A stretch of DNA of 64,000 bases from Cognataquiflexum nitidum (GTDB taxonomy: Bacteria > Bacteroidota > Bacteroidia > Cytophagales > Cyclobacteriaceae), in the NCBI RefSeq assembly GCF_022538055.1, contig NZ_JAKZAM010000007.1, positions 107,657 to 171,656 on the forward strand, in the 5' to 3' direction. Positions within the stretch are counted from its first letter, which is position 1, and every line of letters begins with the position of its first letter. Below are positions 1 to 10,035 of the stretch, one piece after another. The notes beneath the pieces are model-generated. The model worked only from the letters and a program-made list of their open reading frames with translations. It did not search any database and had not been told where the DNA came from. A program made the translations under genes and the position numbers.

Positions 1-1542
<1,542 letters not shown>

Positions 1543-1573
1543 TTAGGTTCTTTAAAATGTTTGAAATAGATGA

Positions 1574-1852
1574 TTAGAGAATTGCAAAAATGTCTGACTC
1601 TCTCATGATAAGGTAATCATGTCCTTCAACTGCAAGTTCTGTACCGGCATATTTGCCATAAAGTACCTGATCACCTACTTTTACAGTCAACGGCTCGTCT
1701 TTTTTACCGCTTCCTACTGCGATTACTGTGCCTTTCTGAGGTTTTTCCTTGGCAGTATCAGGAATGTAAAGTCCGGATGCGGTTTTTTCTTCTGCTGCAG
1801 CAGGCTCCACCAGAACTCTGTCTGCAAGAGGTTTGATGTTTACTTTTGACAT
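1574..1852 (-). CDS. groS: Co-chaperonin GroES
   Basis: This 92-residue protein forms the heptameric lid of the GroEL cage. It has the normal GroES length and the motifs [11 protein letters not shown] at the N-terminus, the mobile loop around residues 19-31 ([14 protein letters not shown]), and the conserved [11 protein letters not shown] segment near residue 64. The start is ATG at 1852. It is the first gene of a groS-groL operon. The 216-bp upstream gap shared with a divergent gene contains many TGTCA half-sites and a weak sigma-54-like element; no CIRCE repeat was seen. Confidence 0.98.
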   Translation of the reverse strand: MSKVNIKPLADRVLVEPAAAEEKTASGLYIPDTAKEKPQKGTVIAVGSGKKDEPLTVKVGDQVLYGKYAGTELAVEGHDYLIMRESDIFAIL

Positions 1853-1903
1853 AATTATTGGATTTTAAAGGTTAGAAACAAAATCTTGTAAACCTCAATT
1901 ATC

Positions 1904-2037
1904 ACTTCTTGTGCCAATTAAGTTATACTACCATCAACTGACATATAGTCCGTCAATTTGACCTTTGTCATGTCATAAATATGGTCTGCCAAAAATATTC
2001 TCTGTCAATTTTTCCAATGTGCTTTTTAATGATGTCA
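1904..2037 (-). promoter_or_regulatory. groSL upstream region with TGTCA half-sites and a sigma-54-like element
   Basis: Reading toward groS, a TTGGCACAAGAAGTGA stretch (about 1904-1919) matches the -24 half (TGGCAC) of a sigma-54 promoter, but the -12 half is poor (GTGA in place of TTGC). Upstream lie TGTCA/TGACA copies at 1939, 1966, 1971, 2003 and 2033, and the palindrome GTCAATTTGAC at 1952-1962. Clustering of one 5-mer in about 100 bp suggests regulator sites serving groS, the divergent gene at 2069, or both. The regulator is unknown. Low certainty for the promoter, moderate for the motif cluster. Confidence 0.35.
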
Positions 2038-2068
2038 GTTTTTTTTAAATTTTCATAAACTGAATGTT

Positions 2069-2776
2069 ATGAAAAACTTATCTGAAAATTGGATTACAGA
2101 AGGTTGGATTGACTTTGAATACAAGAAATACCTTCTTTTGGCGTATTTGCAACATGTAGACGGACAGTTCAAGGAGGTGAAACTTTACCCCCCGCTCGCA
2201 GACCTGATCCAGCATTATAGCCGACTCAAAAGTTTTGAAAAAAACAGGGATCAGATCAGGTCCGCATTCCCGAAAATGCTCCAAGGACCCGATAGTAACG
2301 AATTTAAATTTGTTTACAAACCTTTGATTATTGATGATGAGATGATGAAGCAGCTTGAGGAAATTGTAGCTTTTTCTCTGCCTCAGCTCAAAAACCATAT
2401 CGAAGAAGGGAAGAATATTTATGATTTTTTGGAAAACGAGATGAAAATCGAACCAATTGGTATATCTCCCTTGTACCAAAAAGAAGGGTATGTTTTCCTT
2501 TCTTTCGACAAATCCAAAGAGGTTTTTGTCTATAAGTATAAAGTAAACCTGTTCCAGAACAGTGTAGATACCTTTAAAGGAGTCATGATGCAATTGGTCC
2601 AGAAAGTAAGGAGTTCTATCCTAAATACTTATGAACAGATCAAACTTGACCTTATAAAAACCAACAGGGAACTTCCAAATCCGGCGACTTATAGCATTTG
2701 TAGTAGGCAACAGATTCCTCTCGAAGAGAGTTTTGTACCTATCAGTAAAAGATTACTGCTAAAAATGGTAGAATAA
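2069..2776 (+). CDS. Conserved-looking hypothetical protein, divergent from groSL
   Basis: A 235-residue soluble protein with no signal peptide or membrane segment; I do not recognise the family. It begins MKNLSENWITEGW and has a mixed alpha/beta composition with acidic helices around residues 90-120 and a basic C-terminus. The frame is intact, base composition matches the neighbours, and it ends just before a bidirectional terminator shared with secG, so it is most likely a real gene. Its only contextual clue is divergent transcription from groS across a 216-bp region full of TGTCA half-sites. Function is not assigned. Confidence 0.8.
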   Translation: MKNLSENWITEGWIDFEYKKYLLLAYLQHVDGQFKEVKLYPPLADLIQHYSRLKSFEKNRDQIRSAFPKMLQGPDSNEFKFVYKPLIIDDEMMKQLEEIVAFSLPQLKNHIEEGKNIYDFLENEMKIEPIGISPLYQKEGYVFLSFDKSKEVFVYKYKVNLFQNSVDTFKGVMMQLVQKVRSSILNTYEQIKLDLIKTNRELPNPATYSICSRQQIPLEESFVPISKRLLLKMVE

Positions 2777-2778
2777 AA

Positions 2779-2799
2779 AAGCCCGCTAAAAGCGGGCTT
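2779..2799. terminator. Bidirectional terminator between hypothetical gene and secG
   Basis: Perfect 8-bp stem AAGCCCGC / GCGGGCTT with a 5-nt loop, A-rich on the left and T-rich on the right, placed between two converging genes (stops at 2776 and 2807). Confidence 0.85.
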
Positions 2800-2806
2800 A
2801 AAGTTT

Positions 2807-3166
2807 TTAGTTTTCTGTGGTATCTGCCGGTAGCGTTTCAGCACCTTCAGTCGGTAAAAGACTTTCTGAATCGCCAAATGAAGGACTTACGATCTGTTTC
2901 CTTGCATTTTCAATGTTTGGAGAGGCAGATTGTCCGAGCTGTATAGTAGAATAAAAAGCGGAGGATGAAAGGGAGAGGGCCAAGATAGCGATCGCCAACA
3001 CCCAAGTGGATTTTTCAAGAATGTTTCCGGTTTTGGTTACCCCCATAATCTGAGATGCACCTGCACCAAATGCAGCGCCTACACCTCCTTTTGAATCCTG
3101 AGCCAAGATGACAAGGACCAATAAAACCGCCAAAATGATAATTAATGTAATAAGAAATGTGAACAT
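2807..3166 (-). CDS. secG: Protein-export membrane protein SecG
   Basis: SecG is the small third subunit of the SecYEG translocon and helps SecA-driven export. The 119-residue protein has two membrane segments (residues about 2-22 and 54-74) separated by the typical glycine-rich linker LAQDSKGGVGAAFGAG, then an acidic tail ending PADTTEN. It is the last gene of the miaB - activator - lptE - TPR-like - secG run and starts only 10 bp after the preceding stop. The domain order is diagnostic for SecG. Confidence 0.95.
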   Translation of the reverse strand: MFTFLITLIIILAVLLVLVILAQDSKGGVGAAFGAGASQIMGVTKTGNILEKSTWVLAIAILALSLSSSAFYSTIQLGQSASPNIENARKQIVSPSFGDSESLLPTEGAETLPADTTEN

Positions 3167-3176
3167 ATGATTGATA

Positions 3177-3998
3177 TTATAAATCCAAGCCTTTGATTAA
3201 GTCCGCAAAGTAAATGTTTTTATCTGGAAATTTCACCATTAATTTTTGATAAATTTCTTTGGCTTTTTGTTTTTTACCCTGCTTTACCAACAGTTTGGCG
3301 TATGATTCTGATAGTAAGGTTGGATGTAGATGGGTGCTGTTTTCGGAGAGATCTGCCTGCTTCTGAAAATCTTCCATTTCTTTCAAAGTTGCCAGCTTGA
3401 TTTCTTTTTTGCTGAAAGCTTTGATCAAGTCTATTTGTTCCCTTTTCTTTTCATCTATGATTTCCTTTTTCTCCCTTTTTCTGATGTTTTCTATCAAATC
3501 ATCATTAGGTCTTCTTTTTTTAGTTTTTGTGGGTAATTCCGTTTCCTGTTTTGTGGAAGTAACTACATTTTCCTTCCTACTATTGAGATTCTCTTCAAGT
3601 TTTTTAAGAATTTTGGCCCGGATTTCAGGATCGGTCTCTTTTGAAGGTTCTGGAATCAAGGATTTCTCAAAATCCTCCAATACGATGGATTTTTGCTTTG
3701 TTGGCTTTGCACTGGAGATAGCCTCCATGTTTTCTTCAATCTTATTCCCCAAAAAACGAAATGGCGTATCTGATTCAATCATCAGTTTGAGCCAATTCCT
3801 GTCCGGACTTGTGACCGACGCCCAATGGAGTAATTCTAAGGATTTTCCCCCGGACTTTTCAAGCTCATATTTGGCAAGCAATACTTTTGGAACCTGAAAA
3901 AACGGGAAGCTTTCATGTAATTTGATCAAATGGGCAATGTCCTCTTTTTGAAGATTGTTGCTCACTTTCAATATGGAAATAAGTTGGTGGCTGTTCAC
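3177..3998 (-). CDS. TPR-like cytoplasmic protein of unknown function
   Basis: This 273-residue, very charged protein has an N-terminal helical region (residues 1-90), a Lys/Glu-rich low-complexity middle (about 100-210) and a C-terminal TPR-like helix pair, ESYAKLLVKQGKKQKAKEIY followed by QKLMVKFPDKN. No signal peptide is present. Lying between lptE and secG, it may serve envelope biogenesis or secretion, but that is only inference from position. I know this arrangement as common in Bacteroidota without an assigned function. Confidence 0.85.
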   Translation of the reverse strand: MNSHQLISILKVSNNLQKEDIAHLIKLHESFPFFQVPKVLLAKYELEKSGGKSLELLHWASVTSPDRNWLKLMIESDTPFRFLGNKIEENMEAISSAKPTKQKSIVLEDFEKSLIPEPSKETDPEIRAKILKKLEENLNSRKENVVTSTKQETELPTKTKKRRPNDDLIENIRKREKKEIIDEKKREQIDLIKAFSKKEIKLATLKEMEDFQKQADLSENSTHLHPTLLSESYAKLLVKQGKKQKAKEIYQKLMVKFPDKNIYFADLIKGLDL

Positions 3999-4034
3999 GG
4001 TTTGATCATTGAATAAATCCCAATTTACTCATTT

Positions 4035-4580
4035 TTACCAATTGGCAACGGTGGCGGTGAAGATGTCTTGAATAATATTATTGAAAATCTCTTCTATAAG
4101 TTGGCTTTCGACCTGAAGGATGGAAGTCGTTCTTGGGTCGTAATCTTTAAAGAAAGAGAAAGTTTGTTTGAGATTATCATCCTCATTGACTGTATTCAGG
4201 TATTCCACTTCTATGGCAATGGTTAACCGCATTTGCCCCGCTCTATCAGGTAAGTTAGGGTCTGTACTTGTTACGGTCGCCTGTGGGGTGATCGCATAGC
4301 GTTTGATTGCCCCAAGGAATTGCAGGTCTCCGTTTGTCCTGACGAGTTCCAGCTGGGTATTTCTTTGATAAAACTCCTTAAGAGATTCAGTAAAAAGCTG
4401 CTCCATATTGGCAGGACCTCCACCCGAATCATTGAAAAAGTTTTCGACTGAAAATGTCTTGGTCAATTCATAATTAATGTTCGTTCCGGTAAAGCTGTAT
4501 TTGATCGCACATCCCTGAAGCAGCAAAACTGGAAGCAGTAATGTCATTAAATGACGTTTTGATTTCCTACTCAATGTCAT
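4035..4580 (-). CDS. lptE: LptE-like LPS-assembly lipoprotein
   Basis: LptE plugs the LptD barrel that inserts lipopolysaccharide into the outer membrane. The 181-residue product has a signal sequence with lipobox LLLQGC (Cys near residue 24), followed by the family-typical AIKYSFTG start of the mature protein, a Q/N-rich beta region and a helical C-terminus. ATG at 4580 overlaps the end of the upstream sigma-54 activator gene by 14 bp, implying translational coupling. A second in-frame ATG 11 codons in is an alternative start. Assignment rests on the N-terminal pattern and the gene order next to secG. Confidence 0.85.
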   Translation of the reverse strand: MTLSRKSKRHLMTLLLPVLLLQGCAIKYSFTGTNINYELTKTFSVENFFNDSGGGPANMEQLFTESLKEFYQRNTQLELVRTNGDLQFLGAIKRYAITPQATVTSTDPNLPDRAGQMRLTIAIEVEYLNTVNEDDNLKQTFSFFKDYDPRTTSILQVESQLIEEIFNNIIQDIFTATVANW

Positions 4581-5856
4581 ATTGTTTTATTTTTCTATAT
4601 AACGTCCTTTCGGATATACCAAGGTCACCTGCAGCGTATTTTCTTTTGTTATTATGTTTACGGAGTGCTTTCAGGATCATTTCTTTTTCTTTTTTCTCCA
4701 AAGAAAGTGAATTGTCGTCTTCCTCATGGATAATGTCTTCGATTGTATCGTCATCGTAATCCTCCGTTTCCTCGTTTTGGTTTTGGTGGTCGATTACCAA
4801 GGGGACATTGGATGGAACATTCGAGGGCTTTTTCTCCTCGAATGAAGTGGAAGATGGCTCTAAATCATCAAAAAGATTTTGATGCTTGCTCATGATAGTG
4901 GAGTTAAGACCTCCTGACTGAAAAGCCTCAAGTACTAGTTTTTTGAGTTCATTCATGTCCTTTTTCATATCAAAAAGAACTTTGTAGAGAATTTCTCTTT
5001 CAGAAAAATCCGAGAATTCACTTGAGCCTCCCGAGCTGCCAGTCAGGGCAGGAAGCCTACTTTGATCTGTAGGGAGATATTTGGCTAAAGTTGCAGCGTC
5101 CACATCCCTGTTTTCTTCCAATAAGGAGATTTGTTCTGCTATGTTTTTAAGCTGACGGATATTTCCGGGAAAAGGGAATTTTACCAATAACTTCTTCGCA
5201 GCATCATCAAGAGCTATGGGCTTTACTTTGTACCGTTCAGAAAAATCCGTAGTGAATTTTCTAAACAGCATGACGACATCATCACCTCTTTCCCGCAGTG
5301 GTGGCACGTAGATCGGAACAGTGTTTAACCTGTAATACAGGTCTTCCCTGAATTCACCTTTGTCCACGGCTTTGATCAGGTTGACATTTGTGGCTGCAAT
5401 GACCCTGACGTTGGTTTTGAGCACTTTTGATGAGCCAACTTTGATAAATTCTCCATTTTCCAACACCCTGAGGAGCCTGGCCTGTGTCCCAAGAGGCATT
5501 TCGCCGATTTCATCTAGGAAAATCGACCCGCCATCTGTTACTTCAAAATAGCCTTTCCTTGCTTCATGCGCACCGGTAAATGACCCTTTTTCATGACCAA
5601 ACAGTTCGGAATCAATCGTGCCTTCAGGAATGGCCCCGCAGTTGATGGCAATGAATTTGCCATGCTTGCGAAGGCTAAGCGAGTGAATGATCTTAGAAAA
5701 AGATTCCTTGCCACTGCCGCTTTCTCCTGTAATCAGCACCGTCATGTCGGTAGGGGAGGCCTGCATGGCCACCTGTATGGCATGGTTGAGCAAAGGGCTG
5801 TTGCCAATTATGCCAAACCGCTGCTTGATACTTTGAATCTCTGAGTTTGTGATCAT
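4567..5856 (-). CDS. Sigma-54-dependent transcriptional activator without receiver domain
   Basis: A bacterial enhancer-binding protein of about 429 residues that should remodel RNA polymerase-sigma-54 by ATP hydrolysis. From ATG at 5856 the AAA+ domain starts almost at once: Walker A GESGSGKE (residues 44-51), the sigma-54 contact loop GSFTGA (91-96, usual GAFTGA), Walker B FLDE (113-116) and arginine-finger region NTVPIYVPPLRERGDD. An acidic, low-complexity linker (about 270-385) leads to a C-terminal Fis-type helix-turn-helix (GISERTLYRKIKQ). No response-regulator, GAF or PAS domain precedes the AAA+ core. A longer start at 5892 would overlap miaB. Its place between miaB and lptE is typical of Bacteroidota. 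Confidence 0.93.
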   Translation of the reverse strand: MITNSEIQSIKQRFGIIGNSPLLNHAIQVAMQASPTDMTVLITGESGSGKESFSKIIHSLSLRKHGKFIAINCGAIPEGTIDSELFGHEKGSFTGAHEARKGYFEVTDGGSIFLDEIGEMPLGTQARLLRVLENGEFIKVGSSKVLKTNVRVIAATNVNLIKAVDKGEFREDLYYRLNTVPIYVPPLRERGDDVVMLFRKFTTDFSERYKVKPIALDDAAKKLLVKFPFPGNIRQLKNIAEQISLLEENRDVDAATLAKYLPTDQSRLPALTGSSGGSSEFSDFSEREILYKVLFDMKKDMNELKKLVLEAFQSGGLNSTIMSKHQNLFDDLEPSSTSFEEKKPSNVPSNVPLVIDHQNQNEETEDYDDDTIEDIIHEEDDNSLSLEKKEKEMILKALRKHNNKRKYAAGDLGISERTLYRKIKQYDIE

Positions 5857-5872
5857 TATAGCGTTTTGAAAA

Positions 5873-7333
5873 TCAGGATACAACTTCCCCAAAAAGTGTT
5901 GCCGGTGAGCAATCGGTAATCCTTACCATGACGTAGTCACCTTTTTGGTAAGGCCCATCGGGAATAATCACCACTTTATTGGCCGAATTTTTACCTTTAA
6001 GCTGTTCTTTTGACCTTTTTGAAGTTCCTTCTATCAAGATTTCCTGGATTTTTCCCAAGTCAAGTTTATTTCTTTCAAATGACAGTTGGCTTTGTTTGTC
6101 AATGATTTCTGCCAACCTTCTTTTCTTTACTTCCAATGGAATATCATCTGCGAATTTTTTGGCGGCTAAGGTTCCAGGTCGCTCGGAATAGAAAAACATG
6201 TATGAAAAATCATACTTTACGATATCCATCAAGGTCAATGTGTCCTGATGTTCTTCTTCCGTCTCACTGCAAAACCCCGTAATCATATCAGATGATATGC
6301 CACATTCCTCCCCGAGGATTTCTCTGATTTTGCTGACCCTTTCCAAGTACCATTCCCGATCATAAGTTCTATTCATCAGTTCTAGTATTCTTGAATTACC
6401 GCTTTGTACAGGCAAGTGGATGTATTTACAGATGTTGTCGTATTTTTTGATAGTGTACAACACTTCATCTGTTATGTCTTTCGGATGGGAAGTCGAAAAC
6501 CGGATCCTAAGTAGTGGGCTTACCTGTGCGACCATCTCTAATAAATGATGGAAATGAACTACTTCGGATACTTCGTCTTCTTTTTTACTGAGTCTTGCTT
6601 TGTTGTTTTCTTCGGGAGACCATTTGTAGCTATCTACATTTTGACCTAGCAAAGTGACTTCTCTAAATCCTTTTTCAAAAAGTTCTCTTGCTTCATGGAT
6701 AATTGAATGAGGATCCCGGCTTCTTTCCCTCCCCCTTGTGAATGGTACCACACAGAAAGAACACATATTGTCGCATCCCCTCATTATCGAAATAAAGGCA
6801 TTTACGCCATTTGAATTGAGTCTGACAGGGGATATATCTGCATAGGTTTCTTCCCTTGAAAGGAAAGTATTTACCCCCTTATTTCCGAATTCTGCTCCAG
6901 TCACCAGATTGGGAAGATCTCTATAAGCATCCGGTCCGACTACTACATCTACGATTTTTTCTTCATCGAGGAGTTTTTCCTTCAATCGCTCTGCCATGCA
7001 GCCAAGAACGCCCACAGTCAGTTCGGGCTTGTTTTTTTTGAGGGTATTGAATTGGCTGAGTCTTTTGCGTACAGTCTGTTCTGCTTTGTCTCGGATTGAG
7101 CAGGTATTTAAAAAAATCACATCCGCCTGCTCAAAATCTGAAGTAGTGTCATAGCCGTTTTCCTTCATGATAGAAGCCACTATTTCAGAGTCTGAGAAGT
7201 TCATCTGGCAGCCATAGGACTCGATGTAAAGCTTTTTTTGCTTGCCTGTATTGACCTCTTCAGTTATTTTGTAATCAGTAGCTTGCGCTTCCTCGGGACT
7301 GAGGATATCTATATCTTTGATAATGTTTTCCAT
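5873..7333 (-). CDS. miaB: tRNA-2-methylthio-N6-dimethylallyladenosine synthase MiaB
   Basis: This radical-SAM methylthiotransferase adds the 2-methylthio group to i6A37 of tRNAs that read UNN codons. The 486-residue protein has the UPF0004 domain with cluster cysteines C42, C78 and C112, the radical-SAM motif C187-x3-C191-x2-C194 ([10 protein letters not shown]) and a C-terminal TRAM domain. The length is normal apart from a ~34-residue N-terminal extension before [13 protein letters not shown]. It is the first gene of the run ending at secG. Confidence 0.97.
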   Translation of the reverse strand: MENIIKDIDILSPEEAQATDYKITEEVNTGKQKKLYIESYGCQMNFSDSEIVASIMKENGYDTTSDFEQADVIFLNTCSIRDKAEQTVRKRLSQFNTLKKNKPELTVGVLGCMAERLKEKLLDEEKIVDVVVGPDAYRDLPNLVTGAEFGNKGVNTFLSREETYADISPVRLNSNGVNAFISIMRGCDNMCSFCVVPFTRGRERSRDPHSIIHEARELFEKGFREVTLLGQNVDSYKWSPEENNKARLSKKEDEVSEVVHFHHLLEMVAQVSPLLRIRFSTSHPKDITDEVLYTIKKYDNICKYIHLPVQSGNSRILELMNRTYDREWYLERVSKIREILGEECGISSDMITGFCSETEEEHQDTLTLMDIVKYDFSYMFFYSERPGTLAAKKFADDIPLEVKKRRLAEIIDKQSQLSFERNKLDLGKIQEILIEGTSKRSKEQLKGKNSANKVVIIPDGPYQKGDYVMVRITDCSPATLFGEVVS

Positions 7334-7432
7334 GGATAATTTACTTTTGGACTGCGAAATTAAAAAAATACGGACAAATTGACAGGTTTTATTCTATCAA
7401 TTCTGTTAATGGTATTTCTTTGTCAAAAAAAA

Positions 7433-7453
7433 CTCCTTCCTGTGGGGAAGGAG
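7433..7453 (-). terminator. Terminator of the S41 protease gene
   Basis: Stem CTCCTTCC / GGAAGGAG with a 5-nt loop, followed on the minus strand by a run of eight T; it sits 12 bp after the stop of the protease gene at 7465. Confidence 0.85.
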
Positions 7454-7464
7454 CTTGATTTGAT

Positions 7465-8874
7465 TTATTGTTTCAAGATGAATTTAGACTGGTCATCAAT
7501 CAATTTCCCGAACCTTGTCTGATTTTCTATTGAACTACCCAAATCTATCCTGTCGATCATTTGGATCCTGTCAGGCGAAGGAATACCCGTTATTTGTTCC
7601 AAAGTAAGTTTTAATAAAAACTCATTGGTATCTCCAAATGGCAATAAGGTAGGCTGGGAAAGTTCATTTCCCTGAACATTTGGCTGGAATCCGGTATCAT
7701 AGTCAGATCGGTCATTTTTATTAAACGACTTGGAAACGATTGGCAAAAGCCCATATTTATTGGCAGGGTTTTCCTCATCTTCTAATGCAATTGATCCTAC
7801 GTTTTTCCCAAAAGTCAATCCCCCAACCATAAATACATCCATATATGGTCTTAGCCCATTGATGATCAATTCACTTGCGGAAGCAGTCCTAGATGAAGTG
7901 ATGATGTAAACCCTATTTCCTGTTAGTATTTGTCCAAGATTTTCGGGTTTGCTTTCAAACTTAACCTGCACATTTTTCAATTGGTCAAAACCCATTAAAA
8001 AGCTATTGTACTTAATTTTGGTGAATACATCATTTCCGGTCACATTGGGAGCTATCAGACTTGCTAAGTTGACAGCGCTGGACTGGAATCCGCCTCCATT
8101 ATACCGAAAATCCAATATCAGGTGGTTTATCCCTTCAGCCTTGAATTTTGCAAATATTGCATCCATCTCCTCGTCATACCGGGTGGCTTGGCCTTCTATC
8201 CCCGGGGCAAAAAAGTGGTAGACTACATAGCCTATTTTTTGATTTCCGATGGTATAAATAGAATCTAGGAAATTAGGATTTTCTGATAAAACCGAAGTAG
8301 TCAGGTCCACAGGAGTCTGCGTTACATAAGAGGATGAACTTTCATTGTACCTAAGATAGGAAATGGAATGGGCCTCTGACCTTTGACCCAAGACTTCCTG
8401 ATAATTGTCCAAGGTCATCCTGACTCCGTTGATATGGGTGATCAAATCGCCGCGCCTCAGACCTTTACTTTCTGAAGGGCTTCCCTTTTTGGTGTAGGTT
8501 ATAAATGCGATTACATTATTGTTGGTACTGCTTTCACGGGCAAGGGTAATTTCATAACCTGCTTCTTTGCTCACTCCCTGAAGGCTGTTGATGAGTTCCT
8601 GATAATCCGGATAAATAACGGAAAACCTGTCAGTAGGTCTAAAAAGCAGGGATTCAAAATAATCTTCCGGGTCAGATTCAAGAGAAATTGGGTTTCTCAT
8701 ATCATCCAACCAAAGGTAGACTTCATCCATTACTTCTTGAATCCATGTATTTACTTTGGCATTGGCAGACAATTCCGGTACAGGATCATCGGTTTTATCT
8801 TTGCATGCATTCAAAAAGAGGAATGCCCCAAACAAAAGGAAAATTCCGGATTTTTTGTTGGATAAGTATTTCAT
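7465..8874 (-). CDS. S41-family (C-terminal processing type) peptidase lipoprotein
   Basis: A secreted serine protease of the carboxy-terminal processing family, anchored as a lipoprotein. From ATG at 8874 (MKYLSNKKSGIF) there are 469 residues: a signal peptide with lipobox LNAC (Cys24), a helical N-terminal domain, a PDZ-like segment (KGLRRGDLITHINGV, about 137-151) and the S41 core with the catalytic Ser region TASASE (about 330-335) and Lys357 (TFGKNVG). A 13-codon longer start at 8913 would push the signal peptide inward and is unlikely. It has its own terminator and is monocistronic. Substrate unknown. Confidence 0.93.
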   Translation of the reverse strand: MKYLSNKKSGIFLLFGAFLFLNACKDKTDDPVPELSANAKVNTWIQEVMDEVYLWLDDMRNPISLESDPEDYFESLLFRPTDRFSVIYPDYQELINSLQGVSKEAGYEITLARESSTNNNVIAFITYTKKGSPSESKGLRRGDLITHINGVRMTLDNYQEVLGQRSEAHSISYLRYNESSSSYVTQTPVDLTTSVLSENPNFLDSIYTIGNQKIGYVVYHFFAPGIEGQATRYDEEMDAIFAKFKAEGINHLILDFRYNGGGFQSSAVNLASLIAPNVTGNDVFTKIKYNSFLMGFDQLKNVQVKFESKPENLGQILTGNRVYIITSSRTASASELIINGLRPYMDVFMVGGLTFGKNVGSIALEDEENPANKYGLLPIVSKSFNKNDRSDYDTGFQPNVQGNELSQPTLLPFGDTNEFLLKLTLEQITGIPSPDRIQMIDRIDLGSSIENQTRFGKLIDDQSKFILKQ

Positions 8875-8979
8875 GACAATATCTTTAATACGTTGAGCAG
8901 TAGGTTTAAACATTGGTCTAAACGCAGAAGCTACCCAAAATGATTGAAAAGATAAAAAGTATTTTGAAATATTCTGGAA

Positions 8980-9693
8980 TCAGTAGGATGTGTTGATAGT
9001 GATATCGGAGGTCTTGCTGTCAAGTAGTTTTCCTTTTTCACATTTAAGAACCCTATAAGGGTATTTTCTCAATAAATCATGGTTATGAGTTGCCATCAGA
9101 ATGGCTGTTCCTTCATTGTTGATTTCCTGAAAAAGTTTAAAAATCCCGTCTGCCACATCCGGATCAAGGTTTCCTGTAGGTTCGTCGGCTAAGAGAATAG
9201 AAGGTTGGTTGATCAGTGCCCTCGCGATCACTACGCGCTGCTGTTCTCCACCCGATAGCTGATGTGGCATTTTTGTGGCTGCATCGGCAAGTCCAACTTT
9301 CAGAAGAACTTCGATCATCCTGTTTTTCATTTTCTCTTTGTCTTTCCAGCCAGTGGCCCGCATGACAAAAAAGAGATTTTCGGCTATAGACCTGTCCGGA
9401 AAAAGCTGAAAGTCTTGAAATACTATTCCGAGTTTTCTTCTCAAATAGGGTACTTCGTTTTTTTTGATTTTGTCAAGGTGAAAACCCACTATTTCTGCTT
9501 TGCCCATTTTGAGAGTCAGGTCAGCATAAAGGGTCTTTAAAAGGGAGCTTTTTCCACTTCCTGTCCTTCCTATCAAAAAAACGAACTCATCTTTTCCGAT
9601 TGAAAAATTAACATCCTGCAGGACTGCATCCAATCCCTGAAAAATACAGGCGTCTTTTACTTCAATGATCGCTTCTTTTCCAAATTCCATCAA
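8980..9693 (-). CDS. ftsE: Cell-division ABC-transporter ATPase FtsE-like
   Basis: An ABC ATPase that, as FtsE, would act with membrane protein FtsX to activate septal peptidoglycan hydrolases. The 237-residue protein carries Walker A GRTGSGKS (42-49), Q-loop FQDFQLFP, signature LSGGEQQR (146-153) and Walker B LLADEP (167-172). The spacing and the FQDFQLFPDRS string are typical of FtsE rather than of lipoprotein exporters. It overlaps the upstream small gene by 4 bp (ATGA). ftsX is not in the window, which is usual in Bacteroidota, so the FtsE name is by family resemblance. Confidence 0.9.
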   Translation of the reverse strand: MMEFGKEAIIEVKDACIFQGLDAVLQDVNFSIGKDEFVFLIGRTGSGKSSLLKTLYADLTLKMGKAEIVGFHLDKIKKNEVPYLRRKLGIVFQDFQLFPDRSIAENLFFVMRATGWKDKEKMKNRMIEVLLKVGLADAATKMPHQLSGGEQQRVVIARALINQPSILLADEPTGNLDPDVADGIFKLFQEINNEGTAILMATHNHDLLRKYPYRVLKCEKGKLLDSKTSDITINTSY

Positions 9694-9893
9694 ATCTCAA
9701 TTTTTTGGGTTTTTCCGAATGGGAGGTCTCTGATCAAGGTTTCTAGTTCTGCTTCCTTTCCTTCCAAACCAAATTTCTCGATATTCTTCAAGGGTCTATC
9801 TGCCCTGAAATAGGCTACCAACACAAAATTATCATCCCTGATTTGCACATAATCAGGGATTTTGGCTTTTCCTTTTACTTTTAAGATATACAT
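9690..9893 (-). CDS. Small conserved protein translated with ftsE
   Basis: A 67-residue basic cytoplasmic protein (MYILKVKGKAKIPDYVQIRD) with a predicted beta-rich first half and helical C-terminus. No known domain is recognised. Its stop overlaps the ftsE start in an ATGA junction, a strong sign of translational coupling, so the product may work with FtsE. The short length makes any functional claim unsafe. Confidence 0.8.
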   Translation of the reverse strand: MYILKVKGKAKIPDYVQIRDDNFVLVAYFRADRPLKNIEKFGLEGKEAELETLIRDLPFGKTQKIEI

Positions 9894-9991
9894 AAATGGT
9901 TTGGGTTCCTCTGTGATTTAAAAACAAGGGTTTTTGGGATTCTGTTTCAATCCTTTGTATGAAAACAAAGAAAGCATAATGAAAAGAAACG

Positions 9992-10027
9992 ATGGGATCG
10001 GGATTGTGGTCAATAATCCGATCCCAT
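9992..10027 (-). terminator. Terminator of fsa/tal
   Basis: Stem ATGGGATCGG-ATT / AATCCGATCCCAT with one bulge, ending 9 bp after the stop codon of the transaldolase-like gene; the minus-strand side continues into C, G and T-rich sequence. Could equally be a processing hairpin. Confidence 0.7.
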
Positions 10028-10035
10028 TTTTTCAC

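Noticed and set aside
1853..2068. CIRCE element of groSL
   Set aside because: No TTAGCACTC-N9-GAGTGCTAA or close relative is present upstream of groS.
8875..8913. Upstream start for the S41 protease
   Set aside because: It would place charged residues before the signal peptide; ATG at 8874 gives a normal lipoprotein signal.
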